Origin: Bog-375 sp049698695
Lineage (GTDB): Bacteria; Acidobacteriota; Terriglobia; Bryobacterales; Bryobacteraceae
Assembly: GCA_049698695.1 (NCBI GenBank)
Contig: JBAVYH010000206.1
Coordinates: 1 to 64,000, forward strand
DNA length: 64,000 nucleotides
Direction of reading: 5' to 3'
The position numbers and the translations under genes are program-made. Shown piece by piece: positions 25,497 through 35,136 of the stretch. How positions within the stretch are numbered: the first letter of the stretch is position 1; every line of letters starts with the position of its first letter. The notes beneath the pieces were generated by a model. That model saw only the letters and a list, made by a program, of their open reading frames with translations. It was not told the origin of the DNA and ran no database searches.

Positions 25497-26228
25497 TCAG
25501 CTCATGAACCAGCCGCCGTTCACGTTGATGGTCTGTCCGGTGATGTACCCATTTCTGGCCAGCATCACAGCCACGGCGGCGACTTCGGCCGGCGATCCGA
25601 ATCGGCCCACGGGGATGTAGTCCGACCGGGCCGCGGGATTGGACGTCACCATCCCGGTCTCGACAAGCGCGGGAGCGATGGCGTTGACGGTGATGCCCTC
25701 TTTCGCCAATTGCCGGGCGTAGAAGTGCGACAGGCCGAGAATGCCGGCCTTCGAGGCGGCGTAGTGCGGCCCCACGACTCCTCCTAACTGGGCCGCGACC
25801 GAGGATAAATTGATGATGCGACCCCATTGGCGAGCTCGCATGCCGGGCAGGACGGCTTGTGTCACCAGGAAACAGGATTTCAGGTTGGCAGCGATCACCT
25901 CGTCCCAATCCCGCTCGGTTATCTCCTCGACGGGCTGGGGGCGGGAAATGCCTGCGTTGTTGACGAGAATATCGATGGGCCCCAGCCAGTCCTGGGCGGT
26001 TCTGACAAGACGCGCGACATCGCTCGCGGCGGACACGTCAGCTTGGATGGCGACACACCGGCGCCCCAACTGAAGGATCTCCGATTCTGCGGCCCGCGCA
26101 TCCGCGGCGCGGCTGAGGTAGTTGAGCGCGATATCGGCGCCGGCCTCGGCAAGGGCCACAGCGATGGCGCGGCCAATCCCGCGGCTCGAACCGGTAACCA
26201 GGGCGACTCTTTCTTGAAGGTCATCCAT
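25497..26228 (-). CDS. SDR oxidoreductase, FabG-like
   Basis: A 243-residue classical SDR that closely resembles 3-oxoacyl-ACP reductase FabG. It has TGSSRGIGRAIA for cofactor binding, LVNNAGI, the catalytic Ser in INLSSVAAQLGG, HYAASKAGILG with Tyr and Lys, and the C-terminal GQTINVNGGWFM. No acyl-carrier or fatty-acid synthesis genes are nearby, so the substrate is open. The ATG used gives MDDLQERVALVTG; a second ATG four bases further in is out of frame. Confidence 0.87.
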   Translation of the reverse strand: MDDLQERVALVTGSSRGIGRAIAVALAEAGADIALNYLSRAADARAAESEILQLGRRCVAIQADVSAASDVARLVRTAQDWLGPIDILVNNAGISRPQPVEEITERDWDEVIAANLKSCFLVTQAVLPGMRARQWGRIINLSSVAAQLGGVVGPHYAASKAGILGLSHFYARQLAKEGITVNAIAPALVETGMVTSNPAARSDYIPVGRFGSPAEVAAVAVMLARNGYITGQTINVNGGWFMS

Positions 26229-26293
26229 CGAATTAAGGATACAGGTTTCGGATGACGGCTCAGTCGAGCTCCATGAGGCCCGTTTCCGGATTG

Positions 26294-29200
26294 CTATGCG
26301 CCGGCGACATCGGAAGCGGCGAGAGATGGAATCGCAGCGGGCGGGTGATTCGTGAACGATGGAAACACGTCGGAGGTCGCGGCGGTTTCTCCGGTGCGGC
26401 GAACGGCGCGCAGCAGGTCCAGCGCCTCGGGCAGGGCGAACTGCTCGCCGAGGTAGGCTTCGACAAACCTGCCGCCGCGAATCTCGCCGCGGGATTCGAG
26501 GCGGCGCAGCGCGCCCAGCAAGTCGCGCCACGGCGGTGCTATGGGTTCGCGCGCCGCCAGGTCGCGGAACAGAACGCCCCAGCGCAGCAACATCTGGCGG
26601 GCAAAGATTTCCACGTGGGCGGCTGGCGCCTGGCCGGCGCGGCGTAACAAGGCCCAGCGCCCGGGGGCGTGCCGCGGCCGGCGGCTGCGCTCCCGGCCTT
26701 GCCCGGCGCGGCGCTTGGGATCAAGCAGGGCGCGCAGATTCTCGAAACCATCGGCCGTCACCAGGCCGGCGGCCACCAGCTCCCACAACGCATCCTCGAC
26801 TTCGCTGGCGAGGCGGCCGGTGGCGCGCGTCAAGTCGGCGAAGAACGATGCGCCGTGCGATTCCAAGGCGGCCAGCACTTCACGCGCCGGGTGCGACAGT
26901 GACGCCTCAGGCGAGGGTTGCGGCGCAGCCAGCAGCCAGGAGGAATCTTCGCGAAGAAAGATGGCGAGCGGCGCCACGCGGGTGGGGCGCACACGGCGGC
27001 CTTTGTTCTCTTCCGGCTCCCGTTCGAAAGCCGGGTGCGGCGAGAGGCGGCCCCAGGTGACCTCGCCGGCCAGGCAGAGATCGTCGAGGTATTCCGGCCG
27101 ATAGGAAGCCACGTGGCGCGGCAGCACTTCCGATTCCCACGCGGCAGCGGGGAACTCGGCGCCTTGCCATTGGCGGATGATTTGCAAAGTGCCATCCACG
27201 CCATGCAACTGTGTACCGGGCGCCCGATGCTGCCAGCGATTCAGAAAGGCGAAGAACGCCGCGGTGGTTACCGGTTCAATCTCGCGGCGCAGCCGGCCGA
27301 TGGTCAGCCGGTGAATGCGCGCCAACAGGTTGCGATGGCACCACTCGATTTCCGTTTCGGCCGCGTTCGGCGTGAACCGCCCGCGCAGAATCTGCCCTTC
27401 CACTTCCAACTGGGCAAGCGCATGGTCCACCAGATCGCGCGGCATGGCGAGCGTTTGCGCCAGGTGGGAGGCGCGCAGCGGGCCGGAGCATTCGAACCAG
27501 CCACGCAGGATCTCGGCGGCGCAGGCTTCGGGAGACTCGGGGATGGCCCGGCCGCCCTGCGGCGGCGCGATGGGCGGGTCAAAGGTGGCATGCGGGTAGG
27601 CGCGCAGAACCAGAGCGAGGCGCTCGGCAGGGACCCAAAAGTCACGGCCGCTTATCGTCAACGTGGTGGCGCGGCGGGCGGCGGCTAAGGTTTCGAAGTC
27701 AGCGTGCCCGGCGACCTGTCCGGCCGGAATCAAGCTCCAACCGCAGAGCGCTTCGTGGAGCTCTTCGGAGTCGCGCGTGGGCGGCCACGCTTCAGCGGCG
27801 ACCTGGGCGATGGCGGACGCATCCAGCGCGCCGGCGCCTTGGGAATCGTCCGGCAGGGTGCGGCGCATTTGCACCATGCGGGCGCGGCGCTCTTCGAGCG
27901 GAGCGTCGTCGAGGTAGGCGTACGGGTTCGAGTTGAGGATCTCGTGAGAGAAGGGGGAAGGCTCCGGCGTGTCGATGGCCATGGTGCGGATGGCGCCGTC
28001 GTGGATGGCGGCCAAGACGGAGCGCAGCCCGTCCAGGTCCATGGCTTCGTAAAGACAATTGGAGATGGTCTCCTTGACCAGCGGATGATCGGGAATACGC
28101 ACGTCGCCGGCGAGGTTCTCGGGGCAGGCGGCCTGATCAGGGAAAACAGCGGCCATCAGGTCATCGGACCGCATGCGTTGAATCGGCGGCGGCACCTTGC
28201 GCCCGCCCTGAAAGCGCGGGATGGTGAGCGCCCGCGATGCGTTCCAGCGCCAGCGGGCGGTAAACATGGGGGCGGGCAGCACAGCCTGGGTAAGCACGTC
28301 TTCCACGGTGGCGGGGCGGAGGAATTCAAAGACGATGTCGAGGGGAAAGGAATGTTGCTCACCGAGCGAGATGAGGATGCCGTTATCGGTAGCGGCAGCC
28401 TGCAGTTCGAAGTTAAATGAGCGGCAAAAGCGTTTGCGCAATGCCAGGCCCCAGGCGCGGTTGATGCGCGCGCCGAGGGGCGCGTGAATCACCAGTTGCA
28501 TGCCGCCGCCTTCGTCGAAAAAACGTTCCGCGATGACGCAGGCATCGGTGGGGATGGCACCGAGCGCGGCGCGGCCGGCCTGCACGTAGGCGATTGCCTG
28601 ATCGGCGCCGGCGCGGTCGAGGCCGCATTCCGCGGGGCAGGCCGCGGAGCGGAAGATTTCTTCGCGCAGGCGAGCGACTTCGCGTGACAGCTCCAGCGTG
28701 CGGCCGGGCGCTTCGCCGCGCCAAAAGGGGATGGTGGGCACGGCACCGTGAGAGTCTTCTACCCGCAGACGGCCCGCTTCCACGCGGCGAATGCGCCAGG
28801 AGGTGGTGCCCAAAAGGAAGATGTCGCCGGCCATGCTTTCGACGGCGAAATCCTCATCCACGGTTCCCACCGTGACGCCCTCGGGCTCCGCCACCACCAG
28901 GTATTGCGCCGTTTCCGGGATGGCGCCGCCGGAGGTGATGGCCGTCATGCGCGCTCCGCGGCGTGCGTGGACGCGGCGATTGACGGCGTCGCGATGCAGG
29001 TAAGCGCGGCTGTGCCCGCGGGAAGTGGCAATCCCCTCGGAGAGCATCTCCAGCACAGCGTCGAAATCGGCGCGCGGAAGCGTGGCATAGGGGCCGGCGG
29101 CGCGCATCAGGGCGAACAGCTCGTCATCGGCGAAATCTTCGCAAGCGCAAGCGGCCACCATCTGTTGGGCCAGGATGTCGAGGGCGTTACGCGGGATCTC

Positions 29201-30394
29201 GAGGCGGTCGAGTTCCCCATGGTGAATCGCGCGCGCCAGCGCCGCGCACTCGATCAGCTCGTCGCGGGTGGTGGCGAAGAGCCGCCCCTTGGGAAGCGCA
29301 CCTACCCAGTGGCCGGCACGCCCGATTCGCTGCAACGCTACTGCAATGGAACGCGGCGAGCCGATCTGGCAGACCAGGTCGATGGTGCCGATATCGATTC
29401 CCAGTTCGAGCGATGCCGTGGCCACCACCGCGCGCAATTCGCCGTTCTTGAGCTTCTGCTCCGCATCCAGGCGCAAGGTGCGGGAGAGGCTGCCGTGGTG
29501 CGGCAGGACGGCGTCGGCGCCGAGGCGCTCGCCCAGGTGATGAGCCACCCGCTCCGCCAGGCGCCGCGTGTTGACGAAGACCAGGGTAGTGCGGTGCGTG
29601 CGGATCAGCTCGGCGACGCGGTCGTAAATCTCGTCCCACATCTCGTTGGTCGCCACCGGGCCAAGCTCGTCGCGCGGCACCTCGATGGCCAGATCCATCT
29701 CGCGCCGGTGCCCTACCTGGATCACGCTGGCATGGACGCTGAGGAATTGCGTCACGTCCTCGACCGGCTTCACCGTCGCGGAAAGGCCGATGCGCTGCGG
29801 CGCGGCACCGCCGTTCTGCCGTACCAGCCGGTCGAGGCGCGCCAGCGTCAACGCCAGGTGCGAGCCACGCTTGTCGTCGGCCACGGCGTGGATCTCATCG
29901 ACGATCACGGTTCGCACGCGGCCCAGCATCTCGCGCGGTTTGGCGGCGGTGAGCAGAATGTAGAGCGACTCCGGAGTCGTTACCAGAATGTGCGGCCGCT
30001 GCCGCGTCATTTTCTGACGCTCAGCCTGCGGCGTATCGCCGGTGCGGAGGGCGGTGCGGATGGGCGCGAGCGCAACGCCGCGCAACGCCGCCAGCGCGGC
30101 GATTTCCGCCAGCGGCAGTTCGAGGTTCTTGTGGACGTCGTTGCTGAGCGCCTTGAGGGGGGAGACGTAGACGATTTCGGTTTCGTCCGGCAGCGGCCCA
30201 AGCCGGGCGCGCCGCACCAGGCCTTCGATAGCCGTGAGAAAAGCCGAGAGGGTTTTGCCGGAGCCGGTGGGCGCCGAGATCAGGACATCGTGTCCCGCCC
30301 GGATTTCCGGCCACCCGCGCAGTTGGGGTTCGGTGGGCGCGCCGAAACGCGTGGCGAACCATTCCGCGACGAGAGGGTCGAACCCGGCGAGCAC
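26294..30394 (-). CDS. lhr: Lhr-type SF2 ATP-dependent DNA helicase
   Basis: A 1366-residue large helicase-related protein. RecA domain 1 has SAPTGSGKTLSAFL (Walker A), VYVSPLKALSNDVHKNL (motif Ia), VTTPESLYILL, VIVDEIHAV (Walker B, DEIH) and IGLSATVKP (motif III). RecA domain 2 has TLVFVNTRRLAER, ATASLELGIDIGTIDLVCQIGSP and QRIGRAGHW (motif VI). The winged-helix and Lhr-specific core follow, with a long C-terminal region. Lhr proteins translocate 3'-5' on ssDNA and are linked to DNA repair. The GTG start is the only plausible one before the Q-like motif. Confidence 0.93.
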   Translation of the reverse strand: MLAGFDPLVAEWFATRFGAPTEPQLRGWPEIRAGHDVLISAPTGSGKTLSAFLTAIEGLVRRARLGPLPDETEIVYVSPLKALSNDVHKNLELPLAEIAALAALRGVALAPIRTALRTGDTPQAERQKMTRQRPHILVTTPESLYILLTAAKPREMLGRVRTVIVDEIHAVADDKRGSHLALTLARLDRLVRQNGGAAPQRIGLSATVKPVEDVTQFLSVHASVIQVGHRREMDLAIEVPRDELGPVATNEMWDEIYDRVAELIRTHRTTLVFVNTRRLAERVAHHLGERLGADAVLPHHGSLSRTLRLDAEQKLKNGELRAVVATASLELGIDIGTIDLVCQIGSPRSIAVALQRIGRAGHWVGALPKGRLFATTRDELIECAALARAIHHGELDRLEIPRNALDILAQQMVAACACEDFADDELFALMRAAGPYATLPRADFDAVLEMLSEGIATSRGHSRAYLHRDAVNRRVHARRGARMTAITSGGAIPETAQYLVVAEPEGVTVGTVDEDFAVESMAGDIFLLGTTSWRIRRVEAGRLRVEDSHGAVPTIPFWRGEAPGRTLELSREVARLREEIFRSAACPAECGLDRAGADQAIAYVQAGRAALGAIPTDACVIAERFFDEGGGMQLVIHAPLGARINRAWGLALRKRFCRSFNFELQAAATDNGILISLGEQHSFPLDIVFEFLRPATVEDVLTQAVLPAPMFTARWRWNASRALTIPRFQGGRKVPPPIQRMRSDDLMAAVFPDQAACPENLAGDVRIPDHPLVKETISNCLYEAMDLDGLRSVLAAIHDGAIRTMAIDTPEPSPFSHEILNSNPYAYLDDAPLEERRARMVQMRRTLPDDSQGAGALDASAIAQVAAEAWPPTRDSEELHEALCGWSLIPAGQVAGHADFETLAAARRATTLTISGRDFWVPAERLALVLRAYPHATFDPPIAPPQGGRAIPESPEACAAEILRGWFECSGPLRASHLAQTLAMPRDLVDHALAQLEVEGQILRGRFTPNAAETEIEWCHRNLLARIHRLTIGRLRREIEPVTTAAFFAFLNRWQHRAPGTQLHGVDGTLQIIRQWQGAEFPAAAWESEVLPRHVASYRPEYLDDLCLAGEVTWGRLSPHPAFEREPEENKGRRVRPTRVAPLAIFLREDSSWLLAAPQPSPEASLSHPAREVLAALESHGASFFADLTRATGRLASEVEDALWELVAAGLVTADGFENLRALLDPKRRAGQGRERSRRPRHAPGRWALLRRAGQAPAAHVEIFARQMLLRWGVLFRDLAAREPIAPPWRDLLGALRRLESRGEIRGGRFVEAYLGEQFALPEALDLLRAVRRTGETAATSDVFPSFTNHPPAAIPSLAASDVAGA

Positions 30395-30472
30395 TACCCT
30401 GATTTTAGAGCAACCCGTGGCGCGACGCTGCCGGCGCCCTCAGTGCAAAGAAGGCGCCGCGTGTGCCCTAAT

Positions 30473-30916
30473 ATGAGGATGGTCTGGAAGCGGGCATCTT
30501 TTTTCGGCTTTGTCACGGCTGTTCTGTGTCTCGCCTGGCTGTTTTACCAGAGGGCGATCCTGGGCAACGGGCCGGTCACGATTGGCGTCCAGGTGGCGGC
30601 CGCGGCCCTGATGGTCTGGGCGCGCGTGACATTCGGAAGGCGAAGCTTTCACGCCGTTGCGAACCCCACGGAGGGCGGGCTGGTGACCAACGGCCCGTAT
30701 CGATACATCCGCCACCCGATTTACACGGCGGTGTTGTACTTCCTATGGGCCGGCATCGCCGCTCACCTATCCGTAGCGAACGTGATCGTCGCTCTCGTCG
30801 CCACGGCCGGCCTCGCGGTCCGGATGCTCGCCGAAGAGATTCTCATCGTCGGCAAGTACCCGGAATACGCCGGCTACGCCAGCCGTACGCGGCGCGTGGT
30901 GCCGTTCGTGCTCTAA
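30473..30916 (+). CDS. Isoprenylcysteine carboxyl methyltransferase-like membrane protein
   Basis: A 147-residue membrane protein with about four helices. The C-terminal half carries the ICMT/phospholipid methyltransferase signature GPYRYIRHPIYTAVL, followed by EEILIVGKYPEYAGYASRTRRVVPFVL, which binds S-adenosylmethionine in the family. Bacterial members of this size have mostly unknown substrates. The frame is open far upstream antisense to the helicase gene; the ATG at MRMVWKRAS gives the normal family length. Confidence 0.85.
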   Translation: MRMVWKRASFFGFVTAVLCLAWLFYQRAILGNGPVTIGVQVAAAALMVWARVTFGRRSFHAVANPTEGGLVTNGPYRYIRHPIYTAVLYFLWAGIAAHLSVANVIVALVATAGLAVRMLAEEILIVGKYPEYAGYASRTRRVVPFVL

Positions 30917-31038
30917 CGGCGCGCCCGGATCGCTGTCGCCGGCGCGCCGGGACCATTCAGCCTGGCGGTGTAAGACCGGCCGGTGGGGGTGGTCCGTTTT
31001 GGGCGATCAGGCGGTTGTTATGATGGCGGCTGGACCTG

Positions 31039-32910
31039 GTGAATCACTCAATGATCGGCGAAATCCTCGACGCCAAATACCGCATCGACAAGCAACTCGG
31101 CGCGGGCGGGATGGGCAATGTCTACCTGGCGACGCATCTCGGAACGACTCGCGTGGTCGCGGTCAAAGTGATCGCTCCGCGGTGGGCGGCGGAACCGCAA
31201 TTTCTCGGGCGTTTCCAGCGCGAAGCACAGGCATGCGGCCGCCTGCGCCATCCGAACATCGTCAATGTCACGGATTTCGGAATCGCGAAAGCCGCCAGCG
31301 GCGACATGCCGTACCTGGTGATGGAGTTTCTCGACGGACAGACGCTTTCGAATTTCCAGAAAGCCAATCCCAAGATCACGCTGCCGCTGATCGCGGACCT
31401 TCTGGACCAGATTGGACTGGCGCTTGCCGAGGCGCACCGGCATGGAATCGTCCATCGCGATCTGAAGCCTGACAACATCTGGCTGGAACCAAACGGCCGC
31501 GGCGGATACACGGTGAAAGTGCTCGACTTCGGAGTGGCCAAGGTGAATCTGCTGGCCGACTGGGTTCCCCGCTTGAAAGAGATGCCGGAGGTGAGCGCCG
31601 CAGAGATCGCCAGTTCCAGGCCCATGGTTCCCGGCGACGAATTGGAAACGGCCTTGATCGACATGACGGATGAGCCCCGGTCCGCGAAAGTCCGCAGCCG
31701 AGCCGAGGAGGCTGAGACCGTCGCCATCGCGGTAACTCCGTCCGGCCCATCTTCCGGATCCTTCGACAGCGACCCCAGCGCGCAAACCATGCCGGGCAGC
31801 CTGGTCGGCACCCCCGCGTATATGTCCCCGGAGCAGGCGTTGGGAGAGGAAATCGATTTCCGTTCGGACATCTATAGCTTGGCCGTCGTGGCCTACTCCC
31901 TCGTTTACGGCGAACTGCCCTTTACCGGAAAGCCGGGCGAGTTATCCGAGAGTCACCAGACTCGTAGTCCTCTTCCGTCCGCGAGCGCCCGCAAAATTCC
32001 ACGCGACGTATCGGACGCAATTCTGGCCGGACTGGCGCGCAATCCTGCGGATCGCCCGGCCTCGGCAATCGTATTTACACGAAGGTTCCATAACGGAGTG
32101 GACGCCGAATTTCTTGCGCTGCGGAGATCGAAAGCATTTCTACTGCAACATCTCACGGCATATGCTTTTTTGCTGATGCCCATCTACACGGCCGTCCTGT
32201 CGCTGACGGGCCTGCTGGTTGCATTCAGCAAGAAACTGCTGCCGGTTGCCGCGGCGCGAATCGTGCTGGTCCCGTTGGCAGCGGCGGTTCTTTTCATTTT
32301 TGCCGACAACTTACTTCGCGCAGCGGCCGCACTAATGGCATTAGACGAACAGACCCGCCTGAGGAGATTCCTATCGTTCCGGGTCTTGTGGAAGCTGGTT
32401 AGGGCGATGCCGGCTCTGGTGGTGACGCAGGCCCGATCGCTGTGGTTCTTCGGGCCCGGTTGGGTGATCGGCGATTGCCTATGGCCGGTGATTTGCGTGG
32501 TGGAAAAGCTATCGGGAAAGGCGGCCATTCAGCGCTCGCGCGATCTGATGACCGGCTTGCGATCCGCCGGACGCGCCCTCGCGATCCGCCATTTGGCGCT
32601 GGCGGCATTCGCGATTGCGGACGTGGTCAAATCGATCGCCCTCCTTTGGCACAGCGGACAGATCGCCCAGGCGAATGAGGTACTCACGGCATGCTGGTTT
32701 CCCGTGTTTGCGCTGTTTGCGGCGGCTCCGCTATATCTGTACGACCGAACGGCTGCCAACGAAAGGGGCGCGTTGCTGCAGTTAGACCGCACGCCGGAGG
32801 TGCGAATCACCGCGCGAGCGTTCTCCGTCAGCTCAATGATCTGGCTGGCGGCTGGGGCGATCTACCTGATCTATGAGCCGATCAAGCTATGGGTGTTCGG
32901 CGCGCGCTGA
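31039..32910 (+). CDS. Membrane-anchored serine/threonine protein kinase
   Basis: A 623-residue Hanks-type kinase with a large membrane domain. The P-loop is GAGGMGNVY (21-29), with VAVKV (Lys43), the catalytic loop HRDLKPDN (139-146), DFG (163-165) and GTPAYMSPEQ (257-266). DFG-to-APE spacing is about 100 residues against the usual 20-30; the insert is acidic and Ser/Thr-rich. After about residue 365 the protein has around six membrane helices and no typical extracellular sensor such as PASTA. The GTG start is used; an ATG 12 bases in is possible. It is monocistronic. Confidence 0.9.
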   Translation: MNHSMIGEILDAKYRIDKQLGAGGMGNVYLATHLGTTRVVAVKVIAPRWAAEPQFLGRFQREAQACGRLRHPNIVNVTDFGIAKAASGDMPYLVMEFLDGQTLSNFQKANPKITLPLIADLLDQIGLALAEAHRHGIVHRDLKPDNIWLEPNGRGGYTVKVLDFGVAKVNLLADWVPRLKEMPEVSAAEIASSRPMVPGDELETALIDMTDEPRSAKVRSRAEEAETVAIAVTPSGPSSGSFDSDPSAQTMPGSLVGTPAYMSPEQALGEEIDFRSDIYSLAVVAYSLVYGELPFTGKPGELSESHQTRSPLPSASARKIPRDVSDAILAGLARNPADRPASAIVFTRRFHNGVDAEFLALRRSKAFLLQHLTAYAFLLMPIYTAVLSLTGLLVAFSKKLLPVAAARIVLVPLAAAVLFIFADNLLRAAAALMALDEQTRLRRFLSFRVLWKLVRAMPALVVTQARSLWFFGPGWVIGDCLWPVICVVEKLSGKAAIQRSRDLMTGLRSAGRALAIRHLALAAFAIADVVKSIALLWHSGQIAQANEVLTACWFPVFALFAAAPLYLYDRTAANERGALLQLDRTPEVRITARAFSVSSMIWLAAGAIYLIYEPIKLWVFGAR

Positions 32911-33049
32911 GGGCGCGAGCGGGGCTGGAAAGCACTTATCCGGATCCGCTTGTGTCAGAAGGCGCGTCTGTCCTTCATCCCTCCTTAACCACGTCAGAGC
33001 AAGGACCGTCGCAATAAATCACGCGGTTCAGGCTGACCCGTTTCTTTCC

Positions 33050-33841
33050 TCATTTACCAGTCTCCTTGGCTTTATCCATTGAGCTTGTACCGAACTGTTC
33101 TTGATGATACCGATGGGCCATTGCCAAGTATATGTCAGGTTTGATTTCTTCAGGAAACTCAGGGCCGTAAATGGAAAGCAACGCTAAGATTCGGTCGTGC
33201 AAGGCGCTCTGAAAATGAGATTGTCCCTTCACCATAAAATCCAGTGTTGCTGTCATTCTTAATGTTCCCACGATTGCTTCTCTCGTGCTTCGGCTTTCCG
33301 CCATAGCGTTTGCGGCGCTATCTGGAACTTGGTGTTTGATTCGAGCGATCTGTGTTTTGAGCGGTTCAGTCGAGCTTTCCATCAGCGCCATGATATCTTC
33401 GCCTTTGAGATAGTTGACAACTTGAGCGGCGAGTGTCGACGCAACGTCTTTGTCCATCGTCATCAAATACTGTGATCTTAACCTCGTAAAGAGGGAAACC
33501 TGTATGAGCCGCAAGCCCGCCTCGAATGACCGGATCAACCTTCTTTCAATCGTCTTCTTGAACGGCCACCACATAACAAATACTCTCCTACCTGGATTGC
33601 CAGAAGGACACTCATAAAGCGGCCTCGACAACTTCAGATCGTATGACTTCATCATTTGATTCCCTACAAGATTGACCACGACTACCCCAATGGCAATTGC
33701 ACCTTCGACGTACTGGCCCAGTACAATAAACGTCAGACCCGCCACGAATGCCGTTCCCATACCAAACGTGCCGATAAACGGCGTCGTGAAACAGAGCAGA
33801 GCCAGCAACCATTCACACCGAACCACAGCGTCTATGGCCAA
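33050..33841 (-). CDS. Hypothetical membrane protein of the tRNA-Phe island
   Basis: A 263-residue frame with no recognised family. The N-terminal quarter has two membrane helices (WLLALLCFTTPFIGTF-GMGTAFVAGLTFIVLG and VEGAIAIGVVVVNLVGN). The C-terminal 170 residues are soluble and mainly helical, with no catalytic motif I can identify. An internal ATG at 33574 (MWWPFKKT) follows a strong AGGAGAG site eight bases upstream, so a 174-residue soluble product is likely made as well or instead. The full-length frame would need a TTG or GTG start. Base composition is clearly less G+C-rich than the flanks. Confidence 0.5.
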   Translation of the reverse strand: MAIDAVVRCEWLLALLCFTTPFIGTFGMGTAFVAGLTFIVLGQYVEGAIAIGVVVVNLVGNQMMKSYDLKLSRPLYECPSGNPGRRVFVMWWPFKKTIERRLIRSFEAGLRLIQVSLFTRLRSQYLMTMDKDVASTLAAQVVNYLKGEDIMALMESSTEPLKTQIARIKHQVPDSAANAMAESRSTREAIVGTLRMTATLDFMVKGQSHFQSALHDRILALLSIYGPEFPEEIKPDIYLAMAHRYHQEQFGTSSMDKAKETGK

Positions 33842-33969
33842 GCCAAGGTAGGTTAAGAGTTCTCAAAAGCATGGTACCCTTTTAATCAACATATAGTGAG
33901 TGTTCATGGGGTGAAGGCTCCGTTCTTTGCTTGAGTTTTGGGACATGAAGCGGCGGACGCCCCGACATC

Positions 33970-34224
33970 TCATTCCGAACGATTGAAATCGTCTACAATT
34001 TTCTTGAAGTGTTCGTAATGCCCGTTCCGTATTGCCTCTGCGACATACTCCAGAAATCCGAACTGAGCCTGGGCTTCGAGTTCCCGACCTTGTTCGGCAA
34101 ATTCCAGTCCCTTACGATTCAGGCGAACAGCCTTCTTGATACCGTCTCGTTCGTCAGGCGATTTAACCTGAAGATTTTCCAACATCCGCTTCTGCGTATC
34201 GAACTCCAACTTCCAGTTGCTCAT
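33970..34224 (-). CDS. Small hypothetical helical protein of the island
   Basis: An 84-residue, highly charged, all-helical protein (MSNWKLEFDTQKRMLENLQ ... FLEYVAEAIRNGHYEHFKKIVDDFNRSE). No family recognised. A start further upstream would add 28 basic residues. It lies between the membrane protein gene and the oppositely oriented gene of the island. Confidence 0.5.
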   Translation of the reverse strand: MSNWKLEFDTQKRMLENLQVKSPDERDGIKKAVRLNRKGLEFAEQGRELEAQAQFGFLEYVAEAIRNGHYEHFKKIVDDFNRSE

Positions 34225-34623
34225 TCGTTCATTATAGGACTTCCGAAACGCCTGACAGCTTTCTGTGCGTGCTGGCGGCGTATTCTGGCGGCGGTTTCGC
34301 CTACGCAATCGGAGCCGCCGCCAAAAACAAGTCGGACAGTGAAATCTGGCAATGGGTTCCCGGTCGCCAGGGTTATACTAACCAGACCGGCAGGTTGAGG
34401 GATCGGGAGAAGTTTGTCCGTAGAGAATTCTGAAAAACGGGTCCTTTCCGCCAGGACGGGCAATGTGATTCCTGGCAGAAATTCCGCTTGCGTGAATCCA
34501 AATAGCTGAGCCGGTTGTCAATGCGGATGCGAATCTCGGTAGCTACTCTTTCGGGCACGCATGCCATGTTGCACCGCACGGCATGATCGCATTGTTGTCT
34601 CGATCTGGCTGTATAATACCGGC
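34225..34623. other. Non-coding or unresolved stretch of the island
   Basis: About 400 bases with no convincing gene. A short rightward frame (34269-34436, 55 codons, reading AAYSGGGFAYAIGAAAKNK near its start) looks protein-like but has no ribosome site and no recognised family. A TATAAT hexamer lies at 34612-34617 near the right end. Confidence 0.35.
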
Positions 34624-35115
34624 GTGGTGCATCTCGCCAGCCAACATTCACTTTTCGCTGCAATCGCCTTTTTGATTGCGCTGGTGGTCATCGTCAGATT
34701 CACCCACTTTCGATTCAAGCGATCCCAGAAGAGTTCATCGGTAGGCTCGGATTTCGATTCCGTCGTTCGGCTTACTGCGAGCCGTAAAACAGCGGACCCT
34801 TTCACGTACTGGCGTGACGAAATTTTCAGTATTGCTGAGAAGCACGGCTCGCCTGGGAAAGCTGCCCGTCAAATCGAGCGTTCAATCAATACCCTGGAGT
34901 TTAAGTCGCTAGAAGACGCCCAACTGAAAGCTCTGCACGAATACTGGATGGAGATGAGCGATTGGTGTGGGAAGATCCGCATTGAATTGCACAGTCTGGA
35001 CCCCGAGAGACGCTGGAGTCCGACTGAATGGACCCGGCTGTTCAACATGTTCGGTAGGGTGAATCTGCTTGTCCAGATTGCATGGTCCGAACGATGCCAT
35101 CCTCGTTCGCATTGA
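34624..35115 (+). CDS. Hypothetical membrane-anchored protein of the island
   Basis: A 163-residue protein with one N-terminal helix (FAAIAFLIALVVIVRF) and a soluble helical C-terminal domain (YWRDEIFSIAEKHGSPGKAARQIERSI ... WTRLFNMFGRVNLLVQIAWSE). No family recognised. It is the only rightward gene of the island. A perfect TATAAT lies six bases before the GTG used as start, so a transcript beginning near the GTG would be leaderless; the -35 match is poor. A longer version starting 63 bases upstream is possible. Confidence 0.5.
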   Translation: MVHLASQHSLFAAIAFLIALVVIVRFTHFRFKRSQKSSSVGSDFDSVVRLTASRKTADPFTYWRDEIFSIAEKHGSPGKAARQIERSINTLEFKSLEDAQLKALHEYWMEMSDWCGKIRIELHSLDPERRWSPTEWTRLFNMFGRVNLLVQIAWSERCHPRSH

Positions 35116-35136
35116 TGCTTGAACCTAAGAAAAGAA

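Noticed and set aside
28748..30472. Rightward open frame antisense to the Lhr helicase gene
   Set aside because: It is the upstream extension of the ICMT-like frame and its residues reflect the complementary helicase codons.
34373..34663. Leftward 96-codon frame in the island
   Set aside because: Cys/Arg-rich composition without structure and conflict with the TATAAT/GTG arrangement of the opposite gene.
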